Source: Heliorestis acidaminivorans
GTDB lineage: Bacteria > Bacillota > Desulfitobacteriia > Heliobacteriales > Heliobacteriaceae
Assembly (NCBI RefSeq): GCF_008933955.1
Contig: NZ_WBXO01000006.1
Span: 101,019-165,018, forward strand
Direction of reading: 5' to 3'
Length of the DNA stretch: 64,000 nt
Below, piece by piece: positions 52,032 to 62,613 of this stretch. The translations under genes and the position numbers were made by a program. Positions within the stretch are counted from its first letter, which is position 1; every line of letters starts with the position of its first letter. The notes beneath the pieces are model-generated. The model saw only the letters and a list, made by a program, of their open reading frames with translations, had not been told where the DNA came from and made no database searches.

Positions 52032-53057
52032 TCATCGTTCCGACCATCTACTTTGAATAGAACGTAGAGCTCCTATCCAAGGCGTAGCGGAGACTTCTAC
52101 AGGCGCCTGTCTAATGATAGCTTCTGCTTTTTTGCCAACAGGGTAATAAAGCGATTGGGGCAAATGAATCTGAAAAACAGAAGCTCCCAAAAACCAGCTA
52201 TGATGCCAAAAAACTCTAAAAAAAGCAGAAAAACAATCAGCTTGCTCCTGTTCATTTATAATATCTGACGGTTGAACACTCCAGGGCTTTTGATTAGTAC
52301 CAGCACGGTCTACATAACCTACTTCGCCAAAAAAGATAGGTTTTTGCCAGCGCTTTTGCAACATCTGCACTTGCTCCACAATAGGCTGTTGCCGAAACTG
52401 CCGTGTTGAGCGATACCAACTATCAATTAGCGCTTTTTCACCTGGAGCATTGCTGTTAGTTAATTCAAAATAAGCTGATATAGATATAAAGTCTAGGTGA
52501 CCAAAAAGTGGATTCTGCAGTTTACGATAAAACTTAAAAATCGTCCAAGGGCTATGCCAAGCAGAGTACCACCATTGTGTTCGATAAGTTATCTGACCTC
52601 GATAAATTAAACGTATCTCCTTAATCAGCTTTATCCACTGATCTGGATAAGGCTCTAGATGATGGATGCCATCAGATATAACAAGTTTCTCAATACCGTG
52701 AGACTGAGCAAAATGAGCCGCTTGGAGACAAATAGAACCCCACTGTTCAAACCAACTGTCAACATCATCAGGATTCCACGCTGTTTCAGCCAATTCTCCT
52801 TGCTGAACCCAGGGGAAAGGCTCTAAGAAAAGATCAACACCCATTTGACGTAAGCGAGGCAAGTTATTTTGAACATATTCGAATGCTTGAGGATGAAGTG
52901 ACATCTTAGCCTGGTAAGGATCAGGTACATCAACGCGCAAAGGGACATTCAACGTATTCAATTGAAGTTTCTTTACATTTTCTAAAGGTATAGTTATATC
53001 ATCCATTAAATGAGGTAAGAGATTTCCTGATTTGATCTTCCTCATTTTTGACACCAT
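52032..53057 (-). CDS. TIM-barrel glycoside hydrolase-like protein (GH113-like)
   Basis: A 341-residue protein without a signal peptide. 'DFISISAYFELTNS' and 'KPIFFGEVGYVDRAGTNQKPW' are the acid/base and nucleophile strands of GH113-like mannanases and related GH families (candidate Glu in 'GEVGY'). Cytosolic by sequence, although an N-terminal 'MVSKMRKIKSGN' is basic. ATG at 53057 follows AAAGGA. Operon with the VTT protein; an envelope polysaccharide substrate is inferred. Confidence 0.7.
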   Translation of the reverse strand: MVSKMRKIKSGNLLPHLMDDITIPLENVKKLQLNTLNVPLRVDVPDPYQAKMSLHPQAFEYVQNNLPRLRQMGVDLFLEPFPWVQQGELAETAWNPDDVDSWFEQWGSICLQAAHFAQSHGIEKLVISDGIHHLEPYPDQWIKLIKEIRLIYRGQITYRTQWWYSAWHSPWTIFKFYRKLQNPLFGHLDFISISAYFELTNSNAPGEKALIDSWYRSTRQFRQQPIVEQVQMLQKRWQKPIFFGEVGYVDRAGTNQKPWSVQPSDIINEQEQADCFSAFFRVFWHHSWFLGASVFQIHLPQSLYYPVGKKAEAIIRQAPVEVSATPWIGALRSIQSRWSER

Positions 53058-53112
53058 GATCACCGTCCTTTGTCACATCTTACTCCCTTGTCTTGACTCT
53101 CAATACAACGAA

Positions 53113-53156
53113 AAAAAGTCTCTCGCTATTCCTTAGGAAATAGCAAGAGACTTCTG
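53113..53156 (-). terminator. Terminator of the holin-like gene
   Basis: Minus strand AAGTCTCTTGCTATTTCC-TAAGG-AATAGCGAGAGACTTTTTTTCG: 15-bp stem with one mismatch and a T-run. Confidence 0.85.
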
Positions 53157-53204
53157 CTAATTTTTTTCGTTAGACTACAGTAATAAAGAAGATGTACTGC
53201 ATAA

Positions 53205-53582
53205 CTACTGTTCTTCAGTTAAAGTCTGTTCTGAAAGAGCCTTTATCAGGCCAGCCTGCTTTGCTTCTTCGTAAGCCCATTCTATAAGGGCTTCCATTTC
53301 ATCGCGTTCTATAGGCATACCGCGGTTAGTTAAAGACTTATGAAGATATTCTAAAGCTTTCTCGAACTGTTCCGACCCTGATAAATCACCAAAGCGATTT
53401 CTAGCAAAAACTACAGCACTACGAGCAAAATAAACTAACATTTCTCTTTGCTGTTCTGTTGTCTTACTCTGTATATAATCTACAATAGCGGGCCCAAAAT
53501 TACGCATTACAAAAGTAACAATCGCAATAAGACCAAAGATTAAAATATACATAGCAATGACCATTAAATCTCCATACTGCAT
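53205..53582 (-). CDS. LLH-family holin-like membrane protein
   Basis: A 125-residue protein: one N-terminal membrane helix (about 6-28), then a helical cytosolic part. 'FGDLSGSEQFEKALEYLHKSLTNRGMPIERDEMEALIEWAYEEAKQAG' matches the LLH-type phage holin family. No phage genes surround it, so a domesticated holin or a cellular relative is more likely than a prophage remnant. ATG at 53582. Confidence 0.7.
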   Translation of the reverse strand: MQYGDLMVIAMYILIFGLIAIVTFVMRNFGPAIVDYIQSKTTEQQREMLVYFARSAVVFARNRFGDLSGSEQFEKALEYLHKSLTNRGMPIERDEMEALIEWAYEEAKQAGLIKALSEQTLTEEQ

Positions 53583-53637
53583 AGATACACCCCGTTCTGT
53601 TCGGATCTTGCTCTATCTTATGCAGTAGGCCAAAAAA

Positions 53638-53676
53638 GTGAAAAAAAAATAACCTGCTCAACATTGGCAGGTCACA
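53638..53676 (-). terminator. Terminator of the TPR gene
   Basis: Minus strand GACCTGCCAATGTTGAGCAGGTTATTTTTTTTT; short 6-bp stem, long T-run, about 120 nt past the stop. A GC-rich imperfect hairpin (TTTAGGCCC...) lies between. Confidence 0.65.
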
Positions 53677-53794
53677 TAGATTGGATGTGAGAAAAGAAGG
53701 TTAATGTAATTATATAGCTAATCTTGCATACTGTATCTACGACTTTAGGCCCTTTTTTTGCAGGTCTTTGGTCCTAAATTATGGTCTTAATTTA

Positions 53795-55096
53795 TTACTC
53801 TTCCGCCCAATCATGACCATACCAAAAAACAGCCCCTTGCTCTAAAAGCTCCGTAGCCTCTGGCTCTTTCTCCCTGCGGAATAAAAGAAGAGCAAAGCGT
53901 AGGTAGACTCGACCATAGTCATCGTCACTATAAGGCTCCTGTGCTAATAACTCTAAAGCTTGCTCGTACATTTTTTGGCTTTCTTCTAAGTCTCCCTTTA
54001 CTTCTGCTAGTTCTGCTAAGACAAGCAAAGCTTCTAAAGCATAGTCTTGTAAAGCTAATACTTCTAACCAAGCTTGATAGCACTCTTCAAAAATTGTTAT
54101 GCTTTTCTCTGACTTCTCTAGTGCATAAAACCAAGCAAAAAAAGCTCTTGCCAAGAAAAGAGCCAGATGACTATCATTTTTTTTGCGTAAGTTTGCTCTT
54201 TGCAACCAGTAAACTGCTTTTTCCCATTCTCCACTACGCAGATAGCTTTTGCCGATTAAAGCTTCTACTTTAGGTTTATCCCAAATAGACAGATAACGAT
54301 TTCCTTCTTCAAGAAGCGGTAAAAGAGAGTGTTGAACTCTCCCTTCTTTTAGAGCCCATGAAGCAAGATTACGATAAATAGCTACTTTTTGATGGTCTGT
54401 CAACAAAGTTCTATCTTGCCTTTGCAATTGATCACAAAGCCACTCTACATCTTCTTCTGATAAAGCTTCTTTGTATAATCGTGCTTTAAGCAACCTTTCT
54501 TGACAACGCTGGTGGACTTCTGTTTCCGCTGGATAACGACCTGCTTCCCAAAGATAATAACTAATTACTTCGTTCAGATCAGAACGAAACCACGATAAAG
54601 AAGCAAAGTTCTCGTCCTCAGCCATTATAGGTCGGCTATCGTACTCTACTAGTAGGGATTCTGGAATTTGTAAAGCTTGCTCATATATTTGAAGAGCTTC
54701 TAACTCTAGGCTTTTTTTCTCACCGTAAGCTAAAGCCAGAGTCCAAACGAGAAAAGGATTATCTGGAATCAGCTCTTGGCAATAACGGTATAAAGGCAAA
54801 TAACGCCAATCGACGCCCCTATAGCCGATATCACCATGACAACGTAGTAAGAACCAGAGGCGATCAGAGCTTTCTGGATCGGCTTTATCTATATAAGGTA
54901 GATCGCTACAATAGTAGGGATCCCATAGTTCCGTAATCTTGTAAAACCAATCATGATCGCCCCTAAGAATACTTAAGGCAAGGGCAACTTTTGCTTCCGT
55001 AGCATCTTCATCCCAAGCTACAATCTTGCCAGCCAAACCATAGCGCCTTGTTGCCAACAATAGTTTCAGAGATTGGCTGATTTTGTGACCATCCAT
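53795..55096 (-). CDS. TPR-repeat protein
   Basis: A 433-residue helical protein rich in Leu, Glu, Trp and Tyr. At least five tetratricopeptide-like units are seen, for example 'LALAYGEKKSLELEALQIYEQALQIP', 'LIGKSYLRSGEWEKAVYWLQRANLRKKNDSHLALFLARAF' and 'LAELAEVKGDLEESQKMYEQALELLAQEP'. It probably binds other proteins; no signal peptide. Next gene is a membrane protein with acidic tail on the same strand, 52 nt upstream. Confidence 0.8.
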   Translation of the reverse strand: MDGHKISQSLKLLLATRRYGLAGKIVAWDEDATEAKVALALSILRGDHDWFYKITELWDPYYCSDLPYIDKADPESSDRLWFLLRCHGDIGYRGVDWRYLPLYRYCQELIPDNPFLVWTLALAYGEKKSLELEALQIYEQALQIPESLLVEYDSRPIMAEDENFASLSWFRSDLNEVISYYLWEAGRYPAETEVHQRCQERLLKARLYKEALSEEDVEWLCDQLQRQDRTLLTDHQKVAIYRNLASWALKEGRVQHSLLPLLEEGNRYLSIWDKPKVEALIGKSYLRSGEWEKAVYWLQRANLRKKNDSHLALFLARAFFAWFYALEKSEKSITIFEECYQAWLEVLALQDYALEALLVLAELAEVKGDLEESQKMYEQALELLAQEPYSDDDYGRVYLRFALLLFRREKEPEATELLEQGAVFWYGHDWAEE

Positions 55097-55148
55097 ATTG
55101 TCCTATCAACTCCAGCCCTCTTCCTTGCAACCTCCATCTTTTTGACAA

Positions 55149-55652
55149 TCAACCAAAAGGATCATCAAATCCACCAAAGTGGTCGTCAAAGTTCTGATCA
55201 TGATTATCATCATAGTAATCATCTTGATCACCATGATCGTCATAATTATCGTTATCTAACAACATTTGCTGTTCATTAGCAAACTGTTCAAATTCATCGG
55301 CACTAACAATCCCTTGATCGACTAGCTCTGTTTTGAGCTCTTCTAGAGAAAGATTTTGCCATGCTTCCACATTTTGCTCCTCAATTCTACCTTGATTCCA
55401 AAGATTGAGGAGCAAAGCACCTACGAGTGCTCCTCCTGCAAAAGCCATGAAATTGCCAGGATCGCGAAGACTGCGCTTTTTGTAGTAATCCCCATCATTA
55501 GTCCTACTACCATCATACCCTCCAGCCCTATTAGACCTTGAGCTCATAAAATCTTGCTCAGGTCGTTGCCGCTGTTGGTGCTCTTGGCTAGGCTTTTTAG
55601 TTAAAATATAAAAGATAAAAATAACAAAAAGAAGCAGAATCAAAAGAGTCAT
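55149..55652 (-). CDS. Membrane protein with Asp/Tyr/His-rich tail
   Basis: A 167-residue protein: N-terminal membrane helix (about 2-19), basic Gln/Arg/Ser-rich linker, a second short hydrophobic segment with Gly ('FMAFAGGALVGALLLNLW', about 72-90), then a SHOCT-like 'LSLEELKTELVDQGIVSADEFEQF' and a low-complexity tail rich in Asp, Asn, Tyr and His (about 135-167). The tail looks metal- or cation-binding. I do not recognise a family. Confidence 0.65.
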   Translation of the reverse strand: MTLLILLLFVIFIFYILTKKPSQEHQQRQRPEQDFMSSRSNRAGGYDGSRTNDGDYYKKRSLRDPGNFMAFAGGALVGALLLNLWNQGRIEEQNVEAWQNLSLEELKTELVDQGIVSADEFEQFANEQQMLLDNDNYDDHGDQDDYYDDNHDQNFDDHFGGFDDPFG

Positions 55653-55688
55653 TAAGTCTTCTCACCAGCCTTTCTTATAGATTCTTAA

Positions 55689-56456
55689 CTACTTCACTTT
55701 CTGACTATAAGAAACTAGGACGGGCAAGATTTCCCCGACTAACCCTTGAAATAAAAAGTCTGCTTCCTCATCATAAACAGTTGGTTCAAGATTAATAATC
55801 ACAAGTGTACTATCATTACGTCGGTGACTCAGCAGTGTATTTGCCGGCGTTACAGTCAAAGAAGAGCCTAAGCAAAAGATAAGATCGGCCTGACTCATCC
55901 AGACTTGTGCTTTGCGAAATTCTTGCATGTCAAGAGGATCGCCAAAAAGTACGACTTTTGGTTTTAAGATGCCACCACAATCACAAAGTGGCACAATCTT
56001 CTGCTGAATTTTTTCTTTGATGCCATTCATGCTTTTGGTAGTTCCACACTTTTGACATACTGCGTAACGTAGATTGCCATGTAACTCTACAATATTTGTT
56101 GAACCAGCTTCTTGATGGAGTCCATCGATATTTTGAGTCGCAATTCCTACCCATTTGCCAAGCTTTTTTTCTAGATCTGCTAAGGCTTGATGACCTTGAT
56201 TCGGTTTGATATCAGACCATGATAAGAAAAGTTGACTAAAATAATAGTAGAACCGCTCTGGTTGACGTGAAAAGCAAGAGCGCGTAATAGCCTCTCGTAC
56301 TTCAGAATTCTGCCAGAGACCATCAGTACTTCTAAAGTCCGGTATACCTGATTCGGTAGATATTCCAGCACCACTTAAGACGGCGATTCTTGTAGCACTT
56401 TGCACATGCTTGGCACATTCTTTAATCTTCCTAACCTGATCAAGTGGTAAAGTCAT
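55689..56456 (-). CDS. cobB: Sir2-family NAD-dependent protein deacylase
   Basis: A 255-residue sirtuin. 'IAVLSGAGISTESGIPDFR' and 'ATQNIDGLHQEAGSTNIVELHG' contain the NAD pocket and the catalytic His. The zinc site is 'CQKCGTTKSMNG...CDCGG': Cys-x2-Cys and Cys-x-Cys. 'LVIINLEPT' closes the fold. Length is normal. Removes acyl groups from protein lysines; the symbol cobB is used as the common bacterial name. Confidence 0.93.
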   Translation of the reverse strand: MTLPLDQVRKIKECAKHVQSATRIAVLSGAGISTESGIPDFRSTDGLWQNSEVREAITRSCFSRQPERFYYYFSQLFLSWSDIKPNQGHQALADLEKKLGKWVGIATQNIDGLHQEAGSTNIVELHGNLRYAVCQKCGTTKSMNGIKEKIQQKIVPLCDCGGILKPKVVLFGDPLDMQEFRKAQVWMSQADLIFCLGSSLTVTPANTLLSHRRNDSTLVIINLEPTVYDEEADFLFQGLVGEILPVLVSYSQKVK

Positions 56457-56509
56457 CTACTATCACCCCCATTTAGTATACCAAATAATAACTCCTTGTG
56501 ACCATTGCC

Positions 56510-57469
56510 TTAGTTTTTTGAACGCAATCGTAGCTTTTTTTTCCCACTAAGTTCAGGAACAAAAACTTCTAAAGCACTTGGAAGAACTTGTACGTCCCAA
56601 GGTAAAGCAGGACCAATCTCTCCGTCTAGATCTGTTTCCATATCATCTGGTCCTTGAAGAATATAGCGTTGGGCCTGGTGATATGTCACTAATGGAGAAC
56701 GGACGTGTTCACCTTGTAATACGCTGAGAAAAAGTCCTACAAACTCACTGATGGAACAGGAGCGGAAAACTACTAGATCAAGTAAAGCATCGTCAATTTG
56801 AGCTTTAGGTGCTAATTGCGGAAAACTACCTGCTCCAGCACTATTTAGAACGAGAAAAAGCAGTGTATCACCTTCATATATCTTTTCCCCTCCTGGAAGC
56901 TGGACTTGTAAAGGAAAAGGACGAAAATCTGGTAATTGCTCAAGTGCTTTGAGGTAATAGGCAAATTTCCCTAACTCTTGTTTGACAGCCTGATCTACTT
57001 TATGGGAAACATCTGTAAGCAATCCACCGCTGGCTACATTCAGAAAAAAACGGCCTGCTAAAAATCCTGCATCGATTTGCTTCTTCTTGCCTTTGACAAT
57101 AATATTACAAGTATTTTCTATATCTTTAGGAATAGAAAGATAAGAAGCTAGATCATTGGCCGTCCCAGCTGGAATGATCCCTAGAGTTGGTGCTTTACGA
57201 CCTTCTTTAGTTAGTGACACTAATCCATTCATGACTTGATGAAGCGTACCATCACCGCCAACAGCAACGACGGCTGAGCACCCTTCATCAATGGCTACTC
57301 TTGCTTCTGTCGAGGTTAACTCCGCTTTACCTTCTGTCCGATAAGTAAGGACCTGCCAACCGCCACTTTGCAGAATTCGAATAGCCATATCTAAACGTGT
57401 GCGAAATGCGGCCAGCCCAGCTTCTGGATTGTATATTAGCTTTAAACGCTTTCTACTTTTTGACAGCAC
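56510..57469 (-). CDS. Diacylglycerol kinase-family lipid kinase (DagK/YegS type)
   Basis: A 319-residue lipid kinase. 'LKLIYNPEAGLAAFRT' (nucleotide loop), 'AVVAVGGDGTLHQVMNGLV' and 'LGIIPAGTANDLASYLSIP' are the DAGK catalytic motifs. Start is GTG 57469, 6 nt after AGGAGG; the longer open frame begins at 57508 with no ribosome site. Recycling of diacylglycerol from lipoteichoic acid or phospholipid turnover is the usual role. Confidence 0.92.
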   Translation of the reverse strand: MLSKSRKRLKLIYNPEAGLAAFRTRLDMAIRILQSGGWQVLTYRTEGKAELTSTEARVAIDEGCSAVVAVGGDGTLHQVMNGLVSLTKEGRKAPTLGIIPAGTANDLASYLSIPKDIENTCNIIVKGKKKQIDAGFLAGRFFLNVASGGLLTDVSHKVDQAVKQELGKFAYYLKALEQLPDFRPFPLQVQLPGGEKIYEGDTLLFLVLNSAGAGSFPQLAPKAQIDDALLDLVVFRSCSISEFVGLFLSVLQGEHVRSPLVTYHQAQRYILQGPDDMETDLDGEIGPALPWDVQVLPSALEVFVPELSGKKKLRLRSKN

Positions 57470-57613
57470 TACCTTCCTCCTTCTCAATAACGCCTTAGGA
57501 AAAAGCACAAAAATATATCAAGCAGACTAATACAGCAGACTAATTAAGTTATTATAATTATACGTTATTATTGAAGAATAACCAAATTTAGGTTAGTAAA
57601 TTGGGAAAAAATC

Positions 57614-57642
57614 TTGGCAAAAAAGATAGTTTTGCGTATAAT
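57614..57642 (+). promoter_or_regulatory. Promoter of fetAB
   Basis: TTGGCA (57614-57619), 17 nt, TATAAT (57637-57642). A strong sigma-A promoter with transcription start near 57649, about 113 nt before fetA. Confidence 0.75.
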
Positions 57643-57647
57643 CTTAT

Positions 57648-57742
57648 TAGTTAGGTTCGGTGGATAGCACAAAGAGTTGCATATTAATAAGGCATCGTAC
57701 AAGATAAGGTATCGGGGATTAGCCGATACCTTTTTATTTTTT
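57648..57742 (+). promoter_or_regulatory. Short leader with intrinsic terminator before fetA
   Basis: The leader runs from about 57648 to a terminator GGTATCGG-GGATTAG-CCGATACC-TTTTTATTTTTT (57708-57742), 4 nt before the ribosome site AAGGAGG. The terminator lies between promoter and gene, so readthrough is controlled. The 60-nt region before it (TTAGGTTCGGTGGATAGCAC...) could hold a sensing element; no known riboswitch class was recognised. Confidence 0.6.
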
Positions 57743-57761
57743 ACTAAGGAGGTTCTTTTCA

Positions 57762-58529
57762 TTGTTACCAAAAGACGAGTACATTTCTTTGTCTTCTTAT
57801 ACTCCTTTATTGCAATGGGATGACCTGTCCTTTTCCATTCCCGATAAGGGAGCTACTTCTACTACTATTTTGCATAATATTACTGGAACACTAAATAGTG
57901 GAGAAGTTGTTGCTATTATAGGTCCTTCAGGATCTGGAAAAAGCACTTTCTTAAAACTGCTCAATCGTTTGTTAGAGCCTACTAGAGGTAAAATTCAATA
58001 TAAAGGACAAGCAATTGACAAGATAGCTGTTACAGAATTACGCCGTCAAGTCGCTTATATCAGCCAACGGCCCTATTTGTTCCCTGGTACTGTGGCTGAT
58101 AATTTAGCTTATGGAGCGCAATTGTGGAATCTAGACTATGATGGGGCAGAATGGTTAGAGAAAGTTGACTTATCACCTACTCTTTTGACTCAACAGGGAG
58201 ACAACTTATCTGGTGGAGAGCAACAACGCCTTGCTTTAGCTCGTTCACTGCTTCTAGAACCATCTGTCTTACTCCTTGATGAACCTACTTCTGCTCTAGA
58301 CATTCATGGGACAGCACTTATCGAGAACTTAATTTCTTCATATCTTCACGGCGAGCGAGCTGTTCTCTGGGTTACTCATGATCCAAAACAAGCTAAAAGA
58401 ATTGCCCATAGAATCTTTCTCATGGAACAAGGTAGACTTCTATATGATTTATCAGTAGAAGACTTCTTCTCATCTAATGCACCAGAAAAAGTTAAAACTT
58501 TTCTAACTGTCAGGGAGGGAAACTATTGA
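57762..58529 (+). CDS. fetA: ABC exporter ATPase FetA (YbbL)-type
   Basis: A 255-residue ATPase: Walker A 'GPSGSGKSTFLKLL', signature 'LSGGEQQRLALARSLL', Walker B 'VLLLDEPTSALD', H-loop 'WVTHD'. The next gene is a membrane protein of the FetB/YbbM family, so this is the FetAB pair, implicated in iron export and oxidative stress. Start is TTG 57762, 9 nt after AAGGAGG. Substrate inferred by family. Confidence 0.88.
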   Translation: MLPKDEYISLSSYTPLLQWDDLSFSIPDKGATSTTILHNITGTLNSGEVVAIIGPSGSGKSTFLKLLNRLLEPTRGKIQYKGQAIDKIAVTELRRQVAYISQRPYLFPGTVADNLAYGAQLWNLDYDGAEWLEKVDLSPTLLTQQGDNLSGGEQQRLALARSLLLEPSVLLLDEPTSALDIHGTALIENLISSYLHGERAVLWVTHDPKQAKRIAHRIFLMEQGRLLYDLSVEDFFSSNAPEKVKTFLTVREGNY

Positions 58530-59293
58530 GTCCACTTATTCTCCTGATAAGTCTTTCCTTTGTAGCTATAGCCTTGTTCATCTCATATAAAGAACAGCTA
58601 GCCTTAGAAAAAGATTTACTAGTTGGTACTATACGAGCCTTTATACAACTCTTCGTAATTGGCTATGTCTTACAGCTAATCTTCGATCTTCGCTCTCTTA
58701 CAGGCATTCTTTTTATTTTAGCTCTAATGATTTTAGTGGCCAGTCAAAATGCATCACAAAAATCATCTTTTCTTCCACGATCCATTGCACTTACCTATAT
58801 CCTTGGCGCACTTCTATTTGCTGAAATTACGACCATGGGCTTACTCTTGATTCTGCAAATTGTACCAGTTGAACCACAATACATTATACCAATTAGTGGT
58901 ATGATCATTGGTAATGCTATGATTGCCGCCGGCCTCACTTTGAGTCGCCTACAGTCAGAATTGGCAAGTCAAAAAGGTCTAATACTTACAGCCTTAGCCC
59001 TCGGCGCAACAGGAAGACAAGCGGCCTCTTCTGCTATCAAGCAGGCCCTTCGTGCTGGTATGAGTCCAACTATAGACAGTATGAAAACTGTAGGGTTAGT
59101 TCAATTGCCAGGTATGATGACAGGCCTGATCATAGCTGGAGCAAGCCCAATTGAAGCTGTAAAATATCAGATACTAATTATTTTAGTTATTACGGCCTCA
59201 ACAGCTATAGCCAGTATTACCGTTGCACTTGGTTGCTATAAACCTTTTTTTACCTCGCAACATCAGCTTTCTAATTATTATCCAAGGCAATAA
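58526..59293 (+). CDS. fetB: ABC exporter permease FetB (YbbM)-type
   Basis: A 255-residue membrane protein with about seven hydrophobic segments. 'LVGTIRAFIQLFVIGYVLQLIF', 'ISGMIIGNAMIAAGLTLSRL' and 'QALRAGMSPTIDSMKTVGLVQLPGMMTGLIIAGASPIEAVKYQILI' are diagnostic of the UPF0014/YbbM family. TTG start overlaps the fetA stop. Confidence 0.92.
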   Translation: MSPLILLISLSFVAIALFISYKEQLALEKDLLVGTIRAFIQLFVIGYVLQLIFDLRSLTGILFILALMILVASQNASQKSSFLPRSIALTYILGALLFAEITTMGLLLILQIVPVEPQYIIPISGMIIGNAMIAAGLTLSRLQSELASQKGLILTALALGATGRQAASSAIKQALRAGMSPTIDSMKTVGLVQLPGMMTGLIIAGASPIEAVKYQILIILVITASTAIASITVALGCYKPFFTSQHQLSNYYPRQ

Positions 59294-59389
59294 TATTTTT
59301 GATATTTTTATTACAAATCTGTTTTAGCTTTCTAAAAACCGTTGTATACTAGATATAACAATAACTTTGTAAAGGACGGTTTGATAAAA

Positions 59390-60163
59390 ATGCGTCATAA
59401 AGAATACCTTTCGGCGCAGGAAAAGGCGTTGCAAGAACTAGACGCAGAGTATCTTCGCTACAGAAAAGCCTTAGAAACAGCCTTTTCTACAGCCGAGACT
59501 ATGGTAGAAAAAGCTTTACAGCCTCTTATTGAGGAAATAGTAACTCTCCGCCTAACTGTAGAGAAAAATCTACCTAGTACTAGTAAAACTGAACAAGAAG
59601 CTCAAGCAGAAGGTATGGCAAAAGAAAAAACTCTATTTGAAATAGGAATCAAGGAGATTACCTTTCCTGATGTAATTAAGCCTGTAATAGCTTTATCTAA
59701 AGAAGAAAAACAAGCGCTCTTAGGACAGAAAAGCAAGCGTGGACGGAAGAAAAAAGTTATTGATGCTACAGCAATAGAAGCCAAAAAAGAAAAAAGCTCT
59801 CGCATTCGCTGGGGCAGTACGGAAGAAGAAATCAAAAAAACAGTTTTCGAGAAACTAAGCAATTTGGAAAGCCAAGGGCTTGAAATTAACGTAAACAACA
59901 TAAAAAGTCAATATGCCAGCATGATGCGTTATCTATATGGAAATGATGCTATCTTCAAAGGTATCCCTGCTCTGATGGAAGAGTATGAGGCCTTAAAGTC
60001 AAGTAATTCTGAGCAGAAACGGCTAATCTTAGTTAAGAATGAAGTCAATACTGCTAACTTAGATGAAGAAGTAAGTGCCAATGAGCAAGTAGATACTTCT
60101 GATGATAAGGTTCATGATCAGATTTTAAGAGAAGATTACAACGAGGAAAAAAATACTGATTAG
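59390..60163 (+). CDS. Coiled-coil protein with AT-hook-like motif
   Basis: A 257-residue soluble protein. An N-terminal coiled coil (about 5-70 of the product) is followed by 'SKRGRKKKVIDATA', which resembles an AT-hook minor-groove binder, then 'SSRIRWGSTEEEIKKTVFEKLSNLESQGLEINVNNIKSQYASMMRYLYG', which may be a small helical DNA-binding domain, and an acidic tail (about 220-257). ATG 59390 is chosen; TTG 59381 is as likely. I do not recognise the family; DNA binding is inferred. Confidence 0.65.
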   Translation: MRHKEYLSAQEKALQELDAEYLRYRKALETAFSTAETMVEKALQPLIEEIVTLRLTVEKNLPSTSKTEQEAQAEGMAKEKTLFEIGIKEITFPDVIKPVIALSKEEKQALLGQKSKRGRKKKVIDATAIEAKKEKSSRIRWGSTEEEIKKTVFEKLSNLESQGLEINVNNIKSQYASMMRYLYGNDAIFKGIPALMEEYEALKSSNSEQKRLILVKNEVNTANLDEEVSANEQVDTSDDKVHDQILREDYNEEKNTD

Positions 60164-60190
60164 TTTTCTGAGTTTAAGAAAACTGTTGTA

Positions 60191-60227
60191 AGTAGAAAAA
60201 GCACCGAATAGGTGCTTTTTCTACTTG
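60191..60227. terminator. Perfect 16-bp terminator
   Basis: AAGTAGAAAAAGCACC-GAATA-GGTGCTTTTTCTACTT. It ends the coiled-coil gene on the plus strand and, on the minus strand, follows the HD-GYP remnant by 7 nt. Confidence 0.8.
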
Positions 60228-60233
60228 TTGCAT

Positions 60234-62578
<2,345 letters not shown>

Positions 62579-62613
62579 TTATCAAGAGTAGTTCCTATTA
62601 TTATAGTGTGTTA

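Noticed and set aside
53205..53582. Prophage remnant around the holin-like gene
   Set aside because: No integrase, terminase, portal, tail or attachment-site-like repeat is seen near it; neighbours are ordinary chromosomal genes.
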